Notes: a model not told the origin generated them from the letters alone. DNA of 36,658 bases from Candidatus Woesearchaeota archaeon (GCA_016188215.1 JACPIF010000007.1:1-36658), one strand, 5' to 3'. Positions 22,056 to 29,653 are shown, counted from the first letter of the stretch. Numbers and translations are program-made.

Positions 22056-23132
22056 CTAATCTCTCTGCGCCTCAACCTCTTCCATCCTGTATATCTTGAC
22101 AAACGTGATAAGCATCGCTATGATCAGCGGCCCGGCAATTATGCCTACAAACCCGAATAGCTGCAGGCCCCCGATGACGCCTAGCAGCACTGCTATGGGA
22201 TGTATCCGCGCCCTGTCGCCTATTATCTTTGGCTTCAGCACATTATCAATCAGGCTTACGACGAAGATTCCCCACAGCAGGAGGATTATGCCCTTGAACA
22301 CAATAAGGTTGCTGTCCTGTGCATAACCGTCAAGCATCAATATGATTGCAGCCGGGAACCAGATGACTGCAGGACCCACATACGGGATGAATGCAAAGAA
22401 CGTCATGATAACACCCCATACAAAAGGCGATGATACGCCAAGCACTACAAAAGCAAGGGTAGCCAGTGCGCCTTGCACTAGCGCAACAATAAAATTCCCG
22501 AATATGACTGCATAAGTCACGTCATTGAACTGGTTGAATATCTGCTTATGGTGCCTCTTGTGGACAGGAAGATACTTTTCCACTTCCAATACAAACTGCT
22601 TCCCGTCACGGAGCAGGTAGAATATGATGAAGAACATGACAAATATCTCAAGGATCCTCTTTGGGACTGCAAGCAGGAATTCCGAGCTGAGCTGGACTAT
22701 CCTTCCTGTAAACTTATTGATGGCCGCATCAAGGTGTGTCTGCGCTTCAGGCTTTGCCATATATGCCGAGAAATACGCAAAGCCCCTGCAAAGCAGGTCA
22801 TTCAGCTCGCATTTCTTATTGTTAGGGTTTTCTGAATCAAGCTTATCCTTGGTCTGGGTGTACAGATCAACAGCCTCTCTGCTGACTGCATTCACCAGCA
22901 AGCCGATTGGCACTGCAATGACGAGCAGGATGAGCAATGTGGTTACCAACGCGCTCAAAGTTTCCCTTCCGCTCTTCTCGGCAATCCACCTGTGCACTGG
23001 ATAGAAGACGTATGCAAAGATTATCGCCAGAAGAATCGCGGAGATCAGCGGCCTTATAAGAGCGAAGGAAAGAAGCGCAAGTATAATGACAATGGTTATG
23101 AAGAATATTTTGGAATACTTGAACACTTCCAT
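22056..23132 (-). CDS. AI-2E family (PerM/UPF0118) membrane permease
   Basis: The product is 358 residues with about eight hydrophobic segments. The architecture fits the AI-2E exporter-like family: two N-terminal helices (FFITIVIILALLSFALIRPL...YVFYPVHRWI), a soluble loop of about 80 residues, then a helical bundle with the conserved PYVGPAVIWFPAAI and the C-terminal GGLQLFGFVGIIAGPLI motif. Family members are proposed to export quorum signals, ions or other small molecules; the substrate here cannot be inferred. A minus-strand TATA (TTATATAAT, about 23152-23160) lies at leaderless distance from ATG 23132. Confidence 0.88.
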   Translation of the reverse strand: MEVFKYSKIFFITIVIILALLSFALIRPLISAILLAIIFAYVFYPVHRWIAEKSGRETLSALVTTLLILLVIAVPIGLLVNAVSREAVDLYTQTKDKLDSENPNNKKCELNDLLCRGFAYFSAYMAKPEAQTHLDAAINKFTGRIVQLSSEFLLAVPKRILEIFVMFFIIFYLLRDGKQFVLEVEKYLPVHKRHHKQIFNQFNDVTYAVIFGNFIVALVQGALATLAFVVLGVSSPFVWGVIMTFFAFIPYVGPAVIWFPAAIILMLDGYAQDSNLIVFKGIILLLWGIFVVSLIDNVLKPKIIGDRARIHPIAVLLGVIGGLQLFGFVGIIAGPLIIAMLITFVKIYRMEEVEAQRD

Positions 23133-23218
23133 GAGTTACCCTAGTTTACGGTATTATATAAAGTTAATCCAGAGTTTAAGAAAGTTATAAATATGATGCC
23201 TTATCATGCTCATTACGT

Positions 23219-23424
23219 GGGCCCGTAGTCTAGTGGCTCAGCCTTTTACGAAAACGCTGGCGAAAAGTGAGGGTTTCGCTTTCGCTCAAGCCCTCGGATT
23301 AAAAGGCTCCACACATGACGTCTCTTTGACGCAAATCCGCAGGATTACCTAAAATCCTTGGATTTTCAACATGGAGAAGGTCCCCAGTTCGAAAGGTGAA
23401 ACCTCGGAAGTCTGGGCGGGCCCA
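23219..23424 (+). tRNA. tRNA-Val(GAC) with three introns (D-loop, anticodon loop, T-loop)
   Basis: After removing introns 23239-23314 (76 bases), 23332-23371 (40) and 23394-23410 (17), the mature tRNA is 73 bases: acceptor GGGCCCG/CGGGCCC, D-arm GTC-TAGTGGCTAT-GAC, anticodon stem TCTCT/GGAGA with anticodon GAC (23328-23330), variable AGGTC, T-arm CCCAG-TTCGAAT-CTGGG, discriminator A. The first two introns have perfect BHB geometry: GTGG/CCAC with 3-base bulges CTC and ACA, and TTGA/TCAA with bulges CGC and CAT. The third has TTCG/CGGA (one G-T pair). TATA GTTATAAATA lies at about 23184-23193. CCA is not encoded. Confidence 0.93.
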
Positions 23425-23490
23425 TTCTTTACTTCTGTACAGTGGTAGTAATAGAAAGATTTATAAAGGACGAACTCTTTATGAGAACCA

Positions 23491-23934
23491 ATGAATACTA
23501 CATTAGATACAGGACTGGCCGCAAGCGCTCTTAACGGAGGTAGTTATAGGCCCAACTTAAGTGCTCTTAAACCTCTTTACCGATCGCCGATGCAGCATGC
23601 CATGGATTCAAGAGGTAATGGCTGCTTCGGCGTGGATCATGTTGTAGTTGAAACTGCAGAAAGAATGTCGCGCGCAATCTTTGGGTATCTACATGAGCGG
23701 GATGGATTTCACAAGCCTGCGCAATTATATGTCGATCCAAGAGAGGTCATGACGAACAGAACCTTTATGAGGGCATATAGGCTTGCTGTCAGCGGCAGAT
23801 GGTTGAATCCAGAGGAGCAGCAGCACCTCTTAAGCGGGATTGTCGGCATCCTGGCTGAAGAGCTTAAGCCTGATTTCTTTAAGGAATTAAAGCAAAAGCA
23901 AGAGCGAGACGCCAAAGAAGTAAATACATTTTAG
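23491..23934 (+). CDS. Hypothetical cytoplasmic protein, 147 residues
   Basis: A TATA box (TTTATAAAGG, 23460-23469) is 26 bp before ATG 23491. The product is alpha-helical in its middle and C-terminal parts (VDHVVVETAERMSRAIFGYLHE and PEEQQHLLSGIVGILAEELK) with a disordered, glycine/serine-rich N-terminus. There is no signal peptide or membrane segment. Family not recognised. Confidence 0.55.
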   Translation: MNTTLDTGLAASALNGGSYRPNLSALKPLYRSPMQHAMDSRGNGCFGVDHVVVETAERMSRAIFGYLHERDGFHKPAQLYVDPREVMTNRTFMRAYRLAVSGRWLNPEEQQHLLSGIVGILAEELKPDFFKELKQKQERDAKEVNTF

Positions 23935-23962
23935 TTCTTTTGTTAAAAATAAAAAGGCATCA

Positions 23963-24217
23963 TCACGATGCCATGACAGCTGATCCCAAAGCTACCATTG
24001 CAGGTATTGGGCTTGCTGAGAATTCATTGTGCAGCATCTGCCTATAGTACCTTCCCTCTCTGCTGTGTGAGGTATGGCGCTTTAGAATTTGCCTCTCAAT
24101 TGCTTCCTTAATGGTCTCGTGCGGCCTGTGCTCCAATGTAAACCTGTGCACCACATCGTCTATTGCATGCGCTATCTCTGCCTGGGGCTGTGCCCTGGCC
24201 AACTTCTCTATCACCAT
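23963..24217 (-). CDS. Small helical protein, 84 residues
   Basis: ATG 24217 is chosen over GTG 24226 because a GAGGTG ribosome site lies at ideal spacing before it. The product is helical and rich in His and Arg (IAHAIDDVVHRFTLEHRPHETIKEAIERQILKRH), with a hydrophobic C-terminal end (IPAMVALGSAVMAS) too short for a clear TM helix. It converges with the 147-residue gene. Family not recognised. Confidence 0.5.
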   Translation of the reverse strand: MVIEKLARAQPQAEIAHAIDDVVHRFTLEHRPHETIKEAIERQILKRHTSHSREGRYYRQMLHNEFSASPIPAMVALGSAVMAS

Positions 24218-24251
24218 CTTATTCACCTCTGTTATTGCTGCTTCTGCTTCA

Positions 24252-24322
24252 CTGCTCTAATGTCATAGCTGTTCTTGAAGTAGGCAGTTCAGGTTGATAC
24301 CTTACTGCCTGCTTAAGAGCAG
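24252..24322. repeat. Two nested hairpins upstream of the second Lrp gene
   Basis: Outer arms CTGCTCTAA (24252-24260) and TTAAGAGCAG (24313-24322); inner arms TAGGCAGT (24281-24288) and ACTGCCT (24304-24310). They lie between the divergent genes at 24217 and 24429. This could be a small RNA, a terminator or another palindromic element; nothing decides between these. Confidence 0.4.
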
Positions 24323-24428
24323 AGCCATTATACTGCAAAGGCCTATATTTAAAGCCTTTTCTCTAGTTATTCCATAAAATAACAATATTTATATATTAAT
24401 GTCTTTATATTGAAATTTGTGAGTAAAT

Positions 24429-25313
24429 ATGTTTAAATTTAAACTAGACATGAAAGACCGTAGAATTCTGTACGAGCTTGATTTTGAAGCAAGGCAGAGC
24501 TTGCAGCAGATTGGCAGAAAAGTAGGATTGCCTCCGGATGTTGTGCATTACAGGATAAAGCGCCTGGAGAAAGAAGGTATCATAACAGAATATTCATTCA
24601 TGGTTGATTTAGGCAAGCTGGGCAGGATGGATTTCAGGGTATACCTGAAATTCCAGCACTATAATGACGCAGCAAAGAAAGAGATTGTTGAATACCTGAA
24701 AGGGCTTGATAAGGTAAAATGGATTGCAGACTGCTACGGCGCCTTTGACATGGTCATTGGCATAGAGACAACCTCAATCCATGAGTTGGATGATGTCAAG
24801 GATTATTTATTCTCAAAGATTGACAAATACGTGCTTGAGAAGGACATTGCAACAGTTGTTGAAGTGCGGGCCTTCCGCAGGACATATTTTCTGGGCAACG
24901 ACATGCTTGAGCTCAATGAGCCGCTATTCGTCATGGGACGCAGCGCAAAGACAGAGATAGATTCAACCGATATTAACATACTCAAGAAGCTTGCTCAAAA
25001 AGGGAAAGCAACAATCGTAGAGATTGCAAAGGAGTTGGAGCTTACACCCAGGATAGTCGGCTATAGGATCAAGGAATTGGAGAAAAAAGGCCGAGATCGC
25101 CTTGAGACTTTCAAGCAATGGTGCAAGTCCCATCCTAATGTGCTGCACTACGAGAAAATATTTGGCAACTGGGACATAGAGCCTGAGTTTGAAGTCGCAA
25201 GCATTGAAGAGATGCAGGCTATTTTAGCAGATGTCTAGAATAAGTTTTCAGATATTATCAAGAAGATTGACACTGTTGCTATTACCAGGCAATATAAGTT
25301 CAGGTATTCCTAG
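24429..25313 (+). pseudogene. Double Lrp/AsnC-type regulator with internal deletion and in-frame TAG
   Basis: The open frame 24429-25238 gives 269 residues: an intact first Lrp unit (winged helix about 8-60, RAM-like domain to about 150) and a second winged helix (DINILKKLAQKGKATIVEIAKEL). After EKKG, about 27 residues present in the paralogue at 19292 are missing, so the second ligand domain lacks its first strand. TAG at 25236-25238 then stops the frame, yet the same frame stays open to TAG 25311-25313 and reads NKFSDIIKKIDTVAITR, which matches the C-terminal region of the paralogue. The first unit could still bind DNA as a truncated protein. The TATA-like TTTATATTG lies upstream. Confidence 0.65.
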
Positions 25314-25360
25314 CAAGAGTATCTTTACTACTATGGTTAAGGGAAAGTATGCTCAGAATA

Positions 25361-25657
25361 CTACTTGAGGTGTGTTGCTATTATCTTTTTATTATCAAAC
25401 ACAGCTTTCCTCTTAATAGCTTTGGAATGCTTCCTCAGATTCTTCCTGGTCTTGTGCAGCTTCTCCTCTGCCTTGATGCCGAGCCTTGAAGTGCGGAACA
25501 ATGCAAAGCTAATCCTTCGTGCATAGCTTACTATAATATGAGGGAGATTCTGTACAAGCATAGTCATCACATATTGCACGATAACCCCGATAAAGTCAAG
25601 CAGTGACATCACCAGGTTCACGATGAACTGGAGTATTGATAGTATGATGGCTGCCAT
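25361..25657 (-). CDS. Small membrane protein
   Basis: The product is 98 residues. It has one long hydrophobic stretch (about 3-36, perhaps two short helices: IILSILQFIVNLVMSLLDFIGVIVQYVMTM). Then comes a basic cytoplasmic-type tail rich in Lys and Arg (KLHKTRKNLRKHSKAIKRK). It lies downstream of the RpoP-like gene on the same strand with an 18-base gap, so co-transcription is likely. Family not recognised. Confidence 0.55.
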   Translation of the reverse strand: MAAIILSILQFIVNLVMSLLDFIGVIVQYVMTMLVQNLPHIIVSYARRISFALFRTSRLGIKAEEKLHKTRKNLRKHSKAIKRKAVFDNKKIIATHLK

Positions 25658-25675
25658 GCTATTTACTCTTTCTTC

Positions 25676-25795
25676 TCATGCATGGTCTTTTACATATTTT
25701 ACCGTGTGGAATATCCTGTTGCCACACAGGCACTTGTAGGTATTATCCCTTACTTGCTTGCACTTTGTGCACCGGTATAATTGCCTCCATGCCAT
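25676..25795 (-). CDS. 39-residue zinc protein resembling RpoP (Rpb12)
   Basis: ATG 25795 is selected because a minus-strand TATA (CTTAAAATAC, about 25821-25830) lies 26 bp upstream; the longer open frame to 25918 runs through that promoter. The product has YRCTKCKQV, then KCLCGNRI about 12 residues later and a basic C-terminus (KYVKDHA). This pattern, CxxC followed by CxCGxRI, resembles archaeal RNA polymerase subunit P, a zinc protein of 40-50 residues that binds RpoD/RpoL. The first half is shorter and more divergent than usual, so the assignment is tentative. Confidence 0.45.
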   Translation of the reverse strand: MAWRQLYRCTKCKQVRDNTYKCLCGNRIFHTVKYVKDHA

Positions 25796-25830
25796 GTTAA
25801 ATGATGAAAACACCCATGAGTATTTTAAGG

Positions 25831-26134
25831 TTTTGAAATTTTTGGATTTCAAATACCTCGAAACGCAATTTGCGTTTCGTTGGTTTGCCATATTTAGTTC
25901 CAAGGTACACAAATCCAAGAAGATAAATATTTATGTTTTACTTTGACATATAGCTTTGAAATATACCAAAATATTACAACTATGCAAATTGGCCTTTCTA
26001 AAAGAAACTATTGAATCACCTGTAAATATTTAAACCTTGGATTTCGCCTAAAATAGCCATAAGTCATATGGAGTATATGGCTAGTGCATGATATGCACTA
26101 TATGCACATAATTTTGCTATGCTGGCTCCAGCAA
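25831..26134. other. Intergenic region with hairpins and a candidate promoter
   Basis: No gene is supported. It holds GAAAT/ATTTC (25835-25850), a strong CGAAACGC-AATTT-GCGTTTCG hairpin (25859-25879), and AGTGCAT-GAT-ATGCACT (26089-26105). A TATA-like ATATTTAAACC (about 26026-26036) could start a transcript near 26060 for the secreted protein at 26317, giving a 5' leader of about 250 bases, unlike the leaderless genes elsewhere in the window. Confidence 0.45.
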
Positions 26135-26247
26135 CCGTAAAGAAGGTGTCATGGCATTGCTCAGGCTTTGCCAGAATCTCTTTGTAAAGAGTGTCGCAAA
26201 GAGATGTCATATTCAAGGGGGCAGGTGCCCTTGGCTATCTTTTACGG
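26135..26247 (+). ncRNA. Structured 5' leader of the secreted alpha/alpha-barrel gene
   Basis: CCGTAAA (26135-26141) pairs with TTTACGG (26241-26247), closing a multibranch loop. Inside are three hairpins: TGGCA/TGCCA (26152-26173), ATCTCTTTG/CAAAGAGAT (26176-26205, 9 bp perfect) and an AAGGG/CCCTT arm (26215-26232). The arrangement, upstream of a gene with its own ribosome site, looks like a cis-regulatory RNA. I do not recognise a known riboswitch class. A direct repeat GATGACAGG follows at about 26264 and 26295. Confidence 0.4.
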
Positions 26248-26316
26248 ATGGCAGGAAATCAGCGATGACAGGCTGCTCAATGCAGCTTAGCAGTGATGAC
26301 AGGGGTGACAGAAACT

Positions 26317-28377
26317 ATGGGAATAAGTGACGTAAAGAAAGTAATAGGTAGCACACTAGGCGCCTTGCTTCTCTGTTTTGCAATAGTAGCGGGAGCTTCT
26401 GCTTCCCTTATTGATCCAAATGAGCAGGGATTCAACGGCCAGAGCCGATCTACCAATTATGACGAGCTTTTGAATGCGCTCTACGCGAGCGGCAAGACAG
26501 TTTCTACTGTAGCAGGAGACAAGATGTGGGTGGCCTGGTTCAAGACAAGCTCAAATTGCCAGCAGTCCGACCTTCAATCAGGCAGTAACTGCAATTCCGG
26601 GCAGGCAATTGACTTTACGCACAACTGCATGGTCTCAGATGAATTCAGCCAGGTCGGTATTGTAGCGGCTATGGGCAAGGACCAGTCCAGGATGGACCAA
26701 TTCTATAATACAGTATTGGCAACTAAGAGCACTAATGGCAACATTCCTGCATGGAGAATATACAGGAATGGAGACACCATAGAGCCCTGTAAATCAGGAA
26801 TTAATGGAAACTGTGACACTGCAAGCGATGCAACCGCAAGGATCATAATTGCATTGTACACAGGCGCAAAGAACCAATACTTTACTAATGATGCACAGAA
26901 ATCTAAATATCTAAGTCTGGCAAACCAGCTCTCAAGCGATTTCCTCACATATGAAGTTGACCAGACTTGCAGGCCAAGCAGCCTCGGCCAGGGTAATATC
27001 TGCTACTGGCTTGCAGGCGGCAGCAATGTGAAGCGCGCAGGCATTGGTGCATGGGACTTTGCCTATACTGGGTATTATCCTGATGCGATCATTGCAATGC
27101 TTGCAGCGTACAAGAGCACTAATGAGCAGAAATACCTTACCGCAGCGCAGCACTTCGGCCTGAATTTCCTCCAGGCAGCCAACTGGGACGGCAATACATT
27201 TACTGCCCCGCCCGGCAAGAGTTTCAGGTGGGTTCCTGACGGCCAGGGGATTCCAAGGGCACAGTGCACCAATACCTGCAATCCTGTCATGTGGGATGCA
27301 TTTGATGCATCGCGTGCAGCAGGCATGTGCCAGGCAAATTATTATGCCAAGCAGATGGGAGTCACCCTTCCCGGTATGGACAAGTATTGCAGCGTCTGGA
27401 GTTCAAAATACATGAGCAATCCAAACAGCGCCCCCATACAATATTATCCGAACGGCAACGCTGTCAATTTCCAGTCAGGATATTTTGCGCAGGGATTGCA
27501 GTCGCTGTTCCAGGCAGGTGCAAACCCAAGCCTCTATGAGGCAACAGTTGACAGCGCGCTTGCTCACTATAACCCGGGCACAAGGACATTTGACAGCACG
27601 CCTTGTTTTGGCGTCTATACACAGGCATTTGCAGTAAGAAGCTTAGGGATGGGCATAGGAAGGGACGCGGGCGCATTTGGAGGATCAGCGCCGTCACCAA
27701 CACCAACTACAGAGCCAGAGCCAGTGCCAGTTCAGCCTGAAGAGCCTGTACAGACAGTGCCTCAGCCTTCACCAGCGCCCACACCAACCGCTGGAATTGG
27801 CAGCCTGAGCACTTCATGCACCGCAAATAGCGTGTCATGCCTGAAGAAAAGCGATGCAACAAGCGGGACATGCAGGACTGTACTGTTCGGCACATCAAAA
27901 GGGGACATAAAAATGCTTGGCTGCGAGAAAGGCAGCGGGTATATTGAGCTGTACCAGCAGGCAGCGCCTTCCTCTATTACTTGGAAAGCTTGCCTGGCAA
28001 ACGGTTGCATATCAAACAGTAATGGCTTTGCCAGATTCCAAGTGACAACCACCTCTGCGCCTGAACCTGCTTCAACACCTGTGCAGGAGCCTGCTCCAGC
28101 ACCGGAGCCCAGTCCTACGCCGACTACATCTGTGAGCGGGGTCGCAGGCCTGCCAATAGTGGTGAAGCCTTCCGGAACAAAAACGAGCGACAGCAATGAC
28201 GGAAGCTGCAGGACCGTAAGCTATAGCACAAGCTATGGTTCAATCACTGCAAAGGTTTGCCAGAAATCTAGCAACAGGTATGAGATGTACCTCTTGAGGG
28301 CTGCAAATCCTGCAAGCATCTGTGTAGGGAGCTACTGCGTAGGGCCACCTAGCGGGTTTGCCTCATTTACATATTGA
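26317..28377 (+). CDS. Large secreted alpha/alpha-barrel protein with two Cys modules
   Basis: The product is 686 residues. A signal peptide (IGSTLGALLLCFAIVAGASA) ends near residue 30. Residues 30-440 are helical repeats with aromatic and acidic turns (GAWDFAYTGYYPDAIIAMLAAYKS; VMWDAFDASRAAGMCQANYYAK), typical of (alpha/alpha)6-barrel glycosidases or polysaccharide lyases. A Pro/Thr/Glu linker follows (about 27685-27790), then two Cys modules (about 27815-28050 and 28150-28375), with CRTV...CEKGSGYIELY and CRTV...CQKSSNRYEMY. The same module is in the GH9-like and dehydrogenase genes. ATG 26317 follows GGGGTGA at good spacing. The exact enzyme class is not clear. Confidence 0.7.
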   Translation: MGISDVKKVIGSTLGALLLCFAIVAGASASLIDPNEQGFNGQSRSTNYDELLNALYASGKTVSTVAGDKMWVAWFKTSSNCQQSDLQSGSNCNSGQAIDFTHNCMVSDEFSQVGIVAAMGKDQSRMDQFYNTVLATKSTNGNIPAWRIYRNGDTIEPCKSGINGNCDTASDATARIIIALYTGAKNQYFTNDAQKSKYLSLANQLSSDFLTYEVDQTCRPSSLGQGNICYWLAGGSNVKRAGIGAWDFAYTGYYPDAIIAMLAAYKSTNEQKYLTAAQHFGLNFLQAANWDGNTFTAPPGKSFRWVPDGQGIPRAQCTNTCNPVMWDAFDASRAAGMCQANYYAKQMGVTLPGMDKYCSVWSSKYMSNPNSAPIQYYPNGNAVNFQSGYFAQGLQSLFQAGANPSLYEATVDSALAHYNPGTRTFDSTPCFGVYTQAFAVRSLGMGIGRDAGAFGGSAPSPTPTTEPEPVPVQPEEPVQTVPQPSPAPTPTAGIGSLSTSCTANSVSCLKKSDATSGTCRTVLFGTSKGDIKMLGCEKGSGYIELYQQAAPSSITWKACLANGCISNSNGFARFQVTTTSAPEPASTPVQEPAPAPEPSPTPTTSVSGVAGLPIVVKPSGTKTSDSNDGSCRTVSYSTSYGSITAKVCQKSSNRYEMYLLRAANPASICVGSYCVGPPSGFASFTY

Positions 28378-28412
28378 AACAATTGAAACACAATTTAGAA
28401 CTTGTCGGGAAA

Positions 28413-28807
28413 TTATTGAAAATTCATGGGTTTAAAACCCCTTGCTTTAGCATGAATTTTCAATCCCGCGCTTTTAATGTCAGAATTCCACCATTCTAAG
28501 TCCTAAAAATGCAAAAGCATTTTTGGAACTCGGAAATTTTGATTTCCGAGTAATGGTGGTTTAGTACCTAAACCACAAAACAATAATGGAATTCTGAGCA
28601 TGTCATGAATCAAGGATTCATGAGCATCGTCAAAAATTCTATTTTTGAGATGCTCAAGAACCACTCGATGCAGTTCATTGAGCATTCCACCAGTCCATTG
28701 GAAATCATAGATTTCCGAGTGTGCTCAGAAATGCTTGACATTTCTGACATATGACTGGTGGTTCTTGACAGCTGGGGATTGCGCCGAGTGGCAAGTTTGC
28801 GTTATTT
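28413..28807. repeat. Palindromic element R2, split by a second element
   Basis: 28413-28469 is identical to R1 21902-21958 and 28772-28807 is identical to R1 22007-22042. Between them lies the 294-base element described at 28477-28770, inserted at the GCTTTTAA loop of the CCCCAG/CTGGGG palindrome of R1. R1 bases 21959-21997 are missing from R2. No protein gene is supported in this stretch. Confidence 0.8.
28477..28770. repeat. Multi-hairpin element with a short copy at 29153-29193
   Basis: Ends are ATGTC-A-GAATTCCACCATTCT and ATGACTGGTGGTTCTTGACA. Inside are nested inverted repeats: TCAGAATTCCA/TGGAATTCTGA, CCACCATT/AATGGTGG, AAAAATGC/GCATTTTT, CTCGGAAAT/ATTTCCGAG, TCATGAATC/GGATTCATGA, TGAGCATC/GATGCTCA and CCACCAGTC/GACTGGTGG. 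The short copy at 29153-29193 has the same two ends directly joined, so the inner 250 bases look like a later insertion or the short form like a deletion product. Confidence 0.75.
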
Positions 28808-28850
28808 CCAGAGCCCAAATCCTCTGGGATTTTGTGGTTTCTGTTTTTTA

Positions 28851-29126
28851 TTAATACCTTTGTCCAGCCTTCTTTCTGATTCTTTCCGTAAGGCTGCTCA
28901 ACTCTTCATCAGGAGGCCTGGGTCCTTCCACATAGACATCCACTATCCTGCGTTCTTTTTCAGGTATCAAATAATAGGCTTGCATCTGCATTTCTTCCCA
29001 ATAAAAATGATTATACTTGAATTCACGGGCAACAACAAGCGTGTAGTCTTTTCCATCCTGCTGTTGCTTCATCCTTTCAAGGCATACAATAGTCTCAATA
29101 CCTATATGACTTAAAGTTCTCGTCAT
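28851..29126 (-). CDS. Hypothetical protein, 91 residues
   Basis: The product is soluble, with beta-strand character (IGIETIVCLERM and KDYTLVVAREFKYNHFYW) and a charged C-terminal helix (DEELSSLTERIRKKAGQ). ATG 29126 is preferred to the TTG at 29153, which lies inside the short palindromic element. The gene is downstream of the signal peptidase gene on the same strand. Family not recognised. Confidence 0.45.
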   Translation of the reverse strand: MTRTLSHIGIETIVCLERMKQQQDGKDYTLVVAREFKYNHFYWEEMQMQAYYLIPEKERRIVDVYVEGPRPPDEELSSLTERIRKKAGQRY

Positions 29127-29152
29127 GCTCACACGCTCGTGATAAATCTTCA

Positions 29153-29193
29153 ATGTCGGAATTCCACCATTCTATGACTGGTGGTTCTTGACA
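29153..29193. repeat. Short copy of the 28477-28770 element
   Basis: The 41 bases from ATGTCGGAATTCC to GGTTCTTGACA carry both ends of the long element joined. The outer ATGTC/GACA and the inner ACCA/TGGT arms make it an imperfect palindrome. It lies between the signal peptidase gene and the 91-residue hypothetical. Confidence 0.75.
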
Positions 29194-29218
29194 TGTAATT
29201 ATCAAAATCTAGAATCTA

Positions 29219-29653
29219 TTAACTGTACAGCGTGACTGCAAGAATGCCTTGCACTGCACTCTTATTTATCTTCTCATCATAATTGTTATTATCCCCGGCA
29301 ACATAGAGCTCATTACCGTAGATTGCGATAATGCGGTGCGACCTGATGCTGTCCCCGCTATGGTATTGTATAATATTGCCTTCAGCAAGTGTCTGGTTCC
29401 TGTATGGTATGTAGCAGTGCATATTTCCTGCAAACATAGTTGGGTTCATGCTCGCTCCTGTTCCCTGAAAGCAGGTTACGCCTTCAACAAGGAGTAGGCT
29501 CCCATTATAGGTATAATCAAAATCAGTGTGGTGCGCCTGGATATAGTGCCTGGCAAAGCGGGGCATCTCAACATCCGCAAAGCTAGTGATGCTGACCAGT
29601 ATAATGGCCGCCACGACAGTCAATCCGATGATCTCAATTTTGCTGATTTTCAT
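29219..29653 (-). CDS. Signal peptidase I, archaeal/Sec11-like
   Basis: The product is 144 residues. N-terminal TM anchor (about 7-25), then GASMNPTM with the nucleophile Ser68, the SHRI motif (His106, replacing the bacterial Lys as in Sec11), and the VAGDNNNYDE segment with conserved Asp residues. The C-terminal TM found in some relatives is missing. It would remove signal peptides on the outer face of the membrane. ATG 29653 lies 42 bases after the sugar nucleotidyltransferase gene on the same strand, next to very large exported proteins it could process. Confidence 0.8.
   Translation of the reverse strand: MKISKIEIIGLTVVAAIILVSITSFADVEMPRFARHYIQAHHTDFDYTYNGSLLLVEGVTCFQGTGASMNPTMFAGNMHCYIPYRNQTLAEGNIIQYHSGDSIRSHRIIAIYGNELYVAGDNNNYDEKINKSAVQGILAVTLYS

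Noticed and set aside
21963-22160. Frame sharing WGLRRVASLRY with another frame at 28758
   Set aside because: Both derive from the same repeated palindrome DNA and have no other coding signals.
25236-25238. TAG read as pyrrolysine
   Set aside because: Other genes here end in TAG, no Pyl genes are seen, and the gene also carries a deletion, so decay is simpler.
25796-25918. N-terminal extension of the RpoP-like frame to 25918
   Set aside because: It reads through a strong hairpin and the promoter; ATG 25795 sits 26 bp after a TATA box.
26176-26247. Cyclic-di-GMP (GEMM) riboswitch, because of CGCAAAG and a closing stem
   Set aside because: The receptor tetraloop and the conserved paired regions are not present; the resemblance is a few bases only.
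28477-28770. CRISPR array
   Set aside because: The repeats are paired inverted arms of differing sequence, not regularly spaced identical direct repeats.
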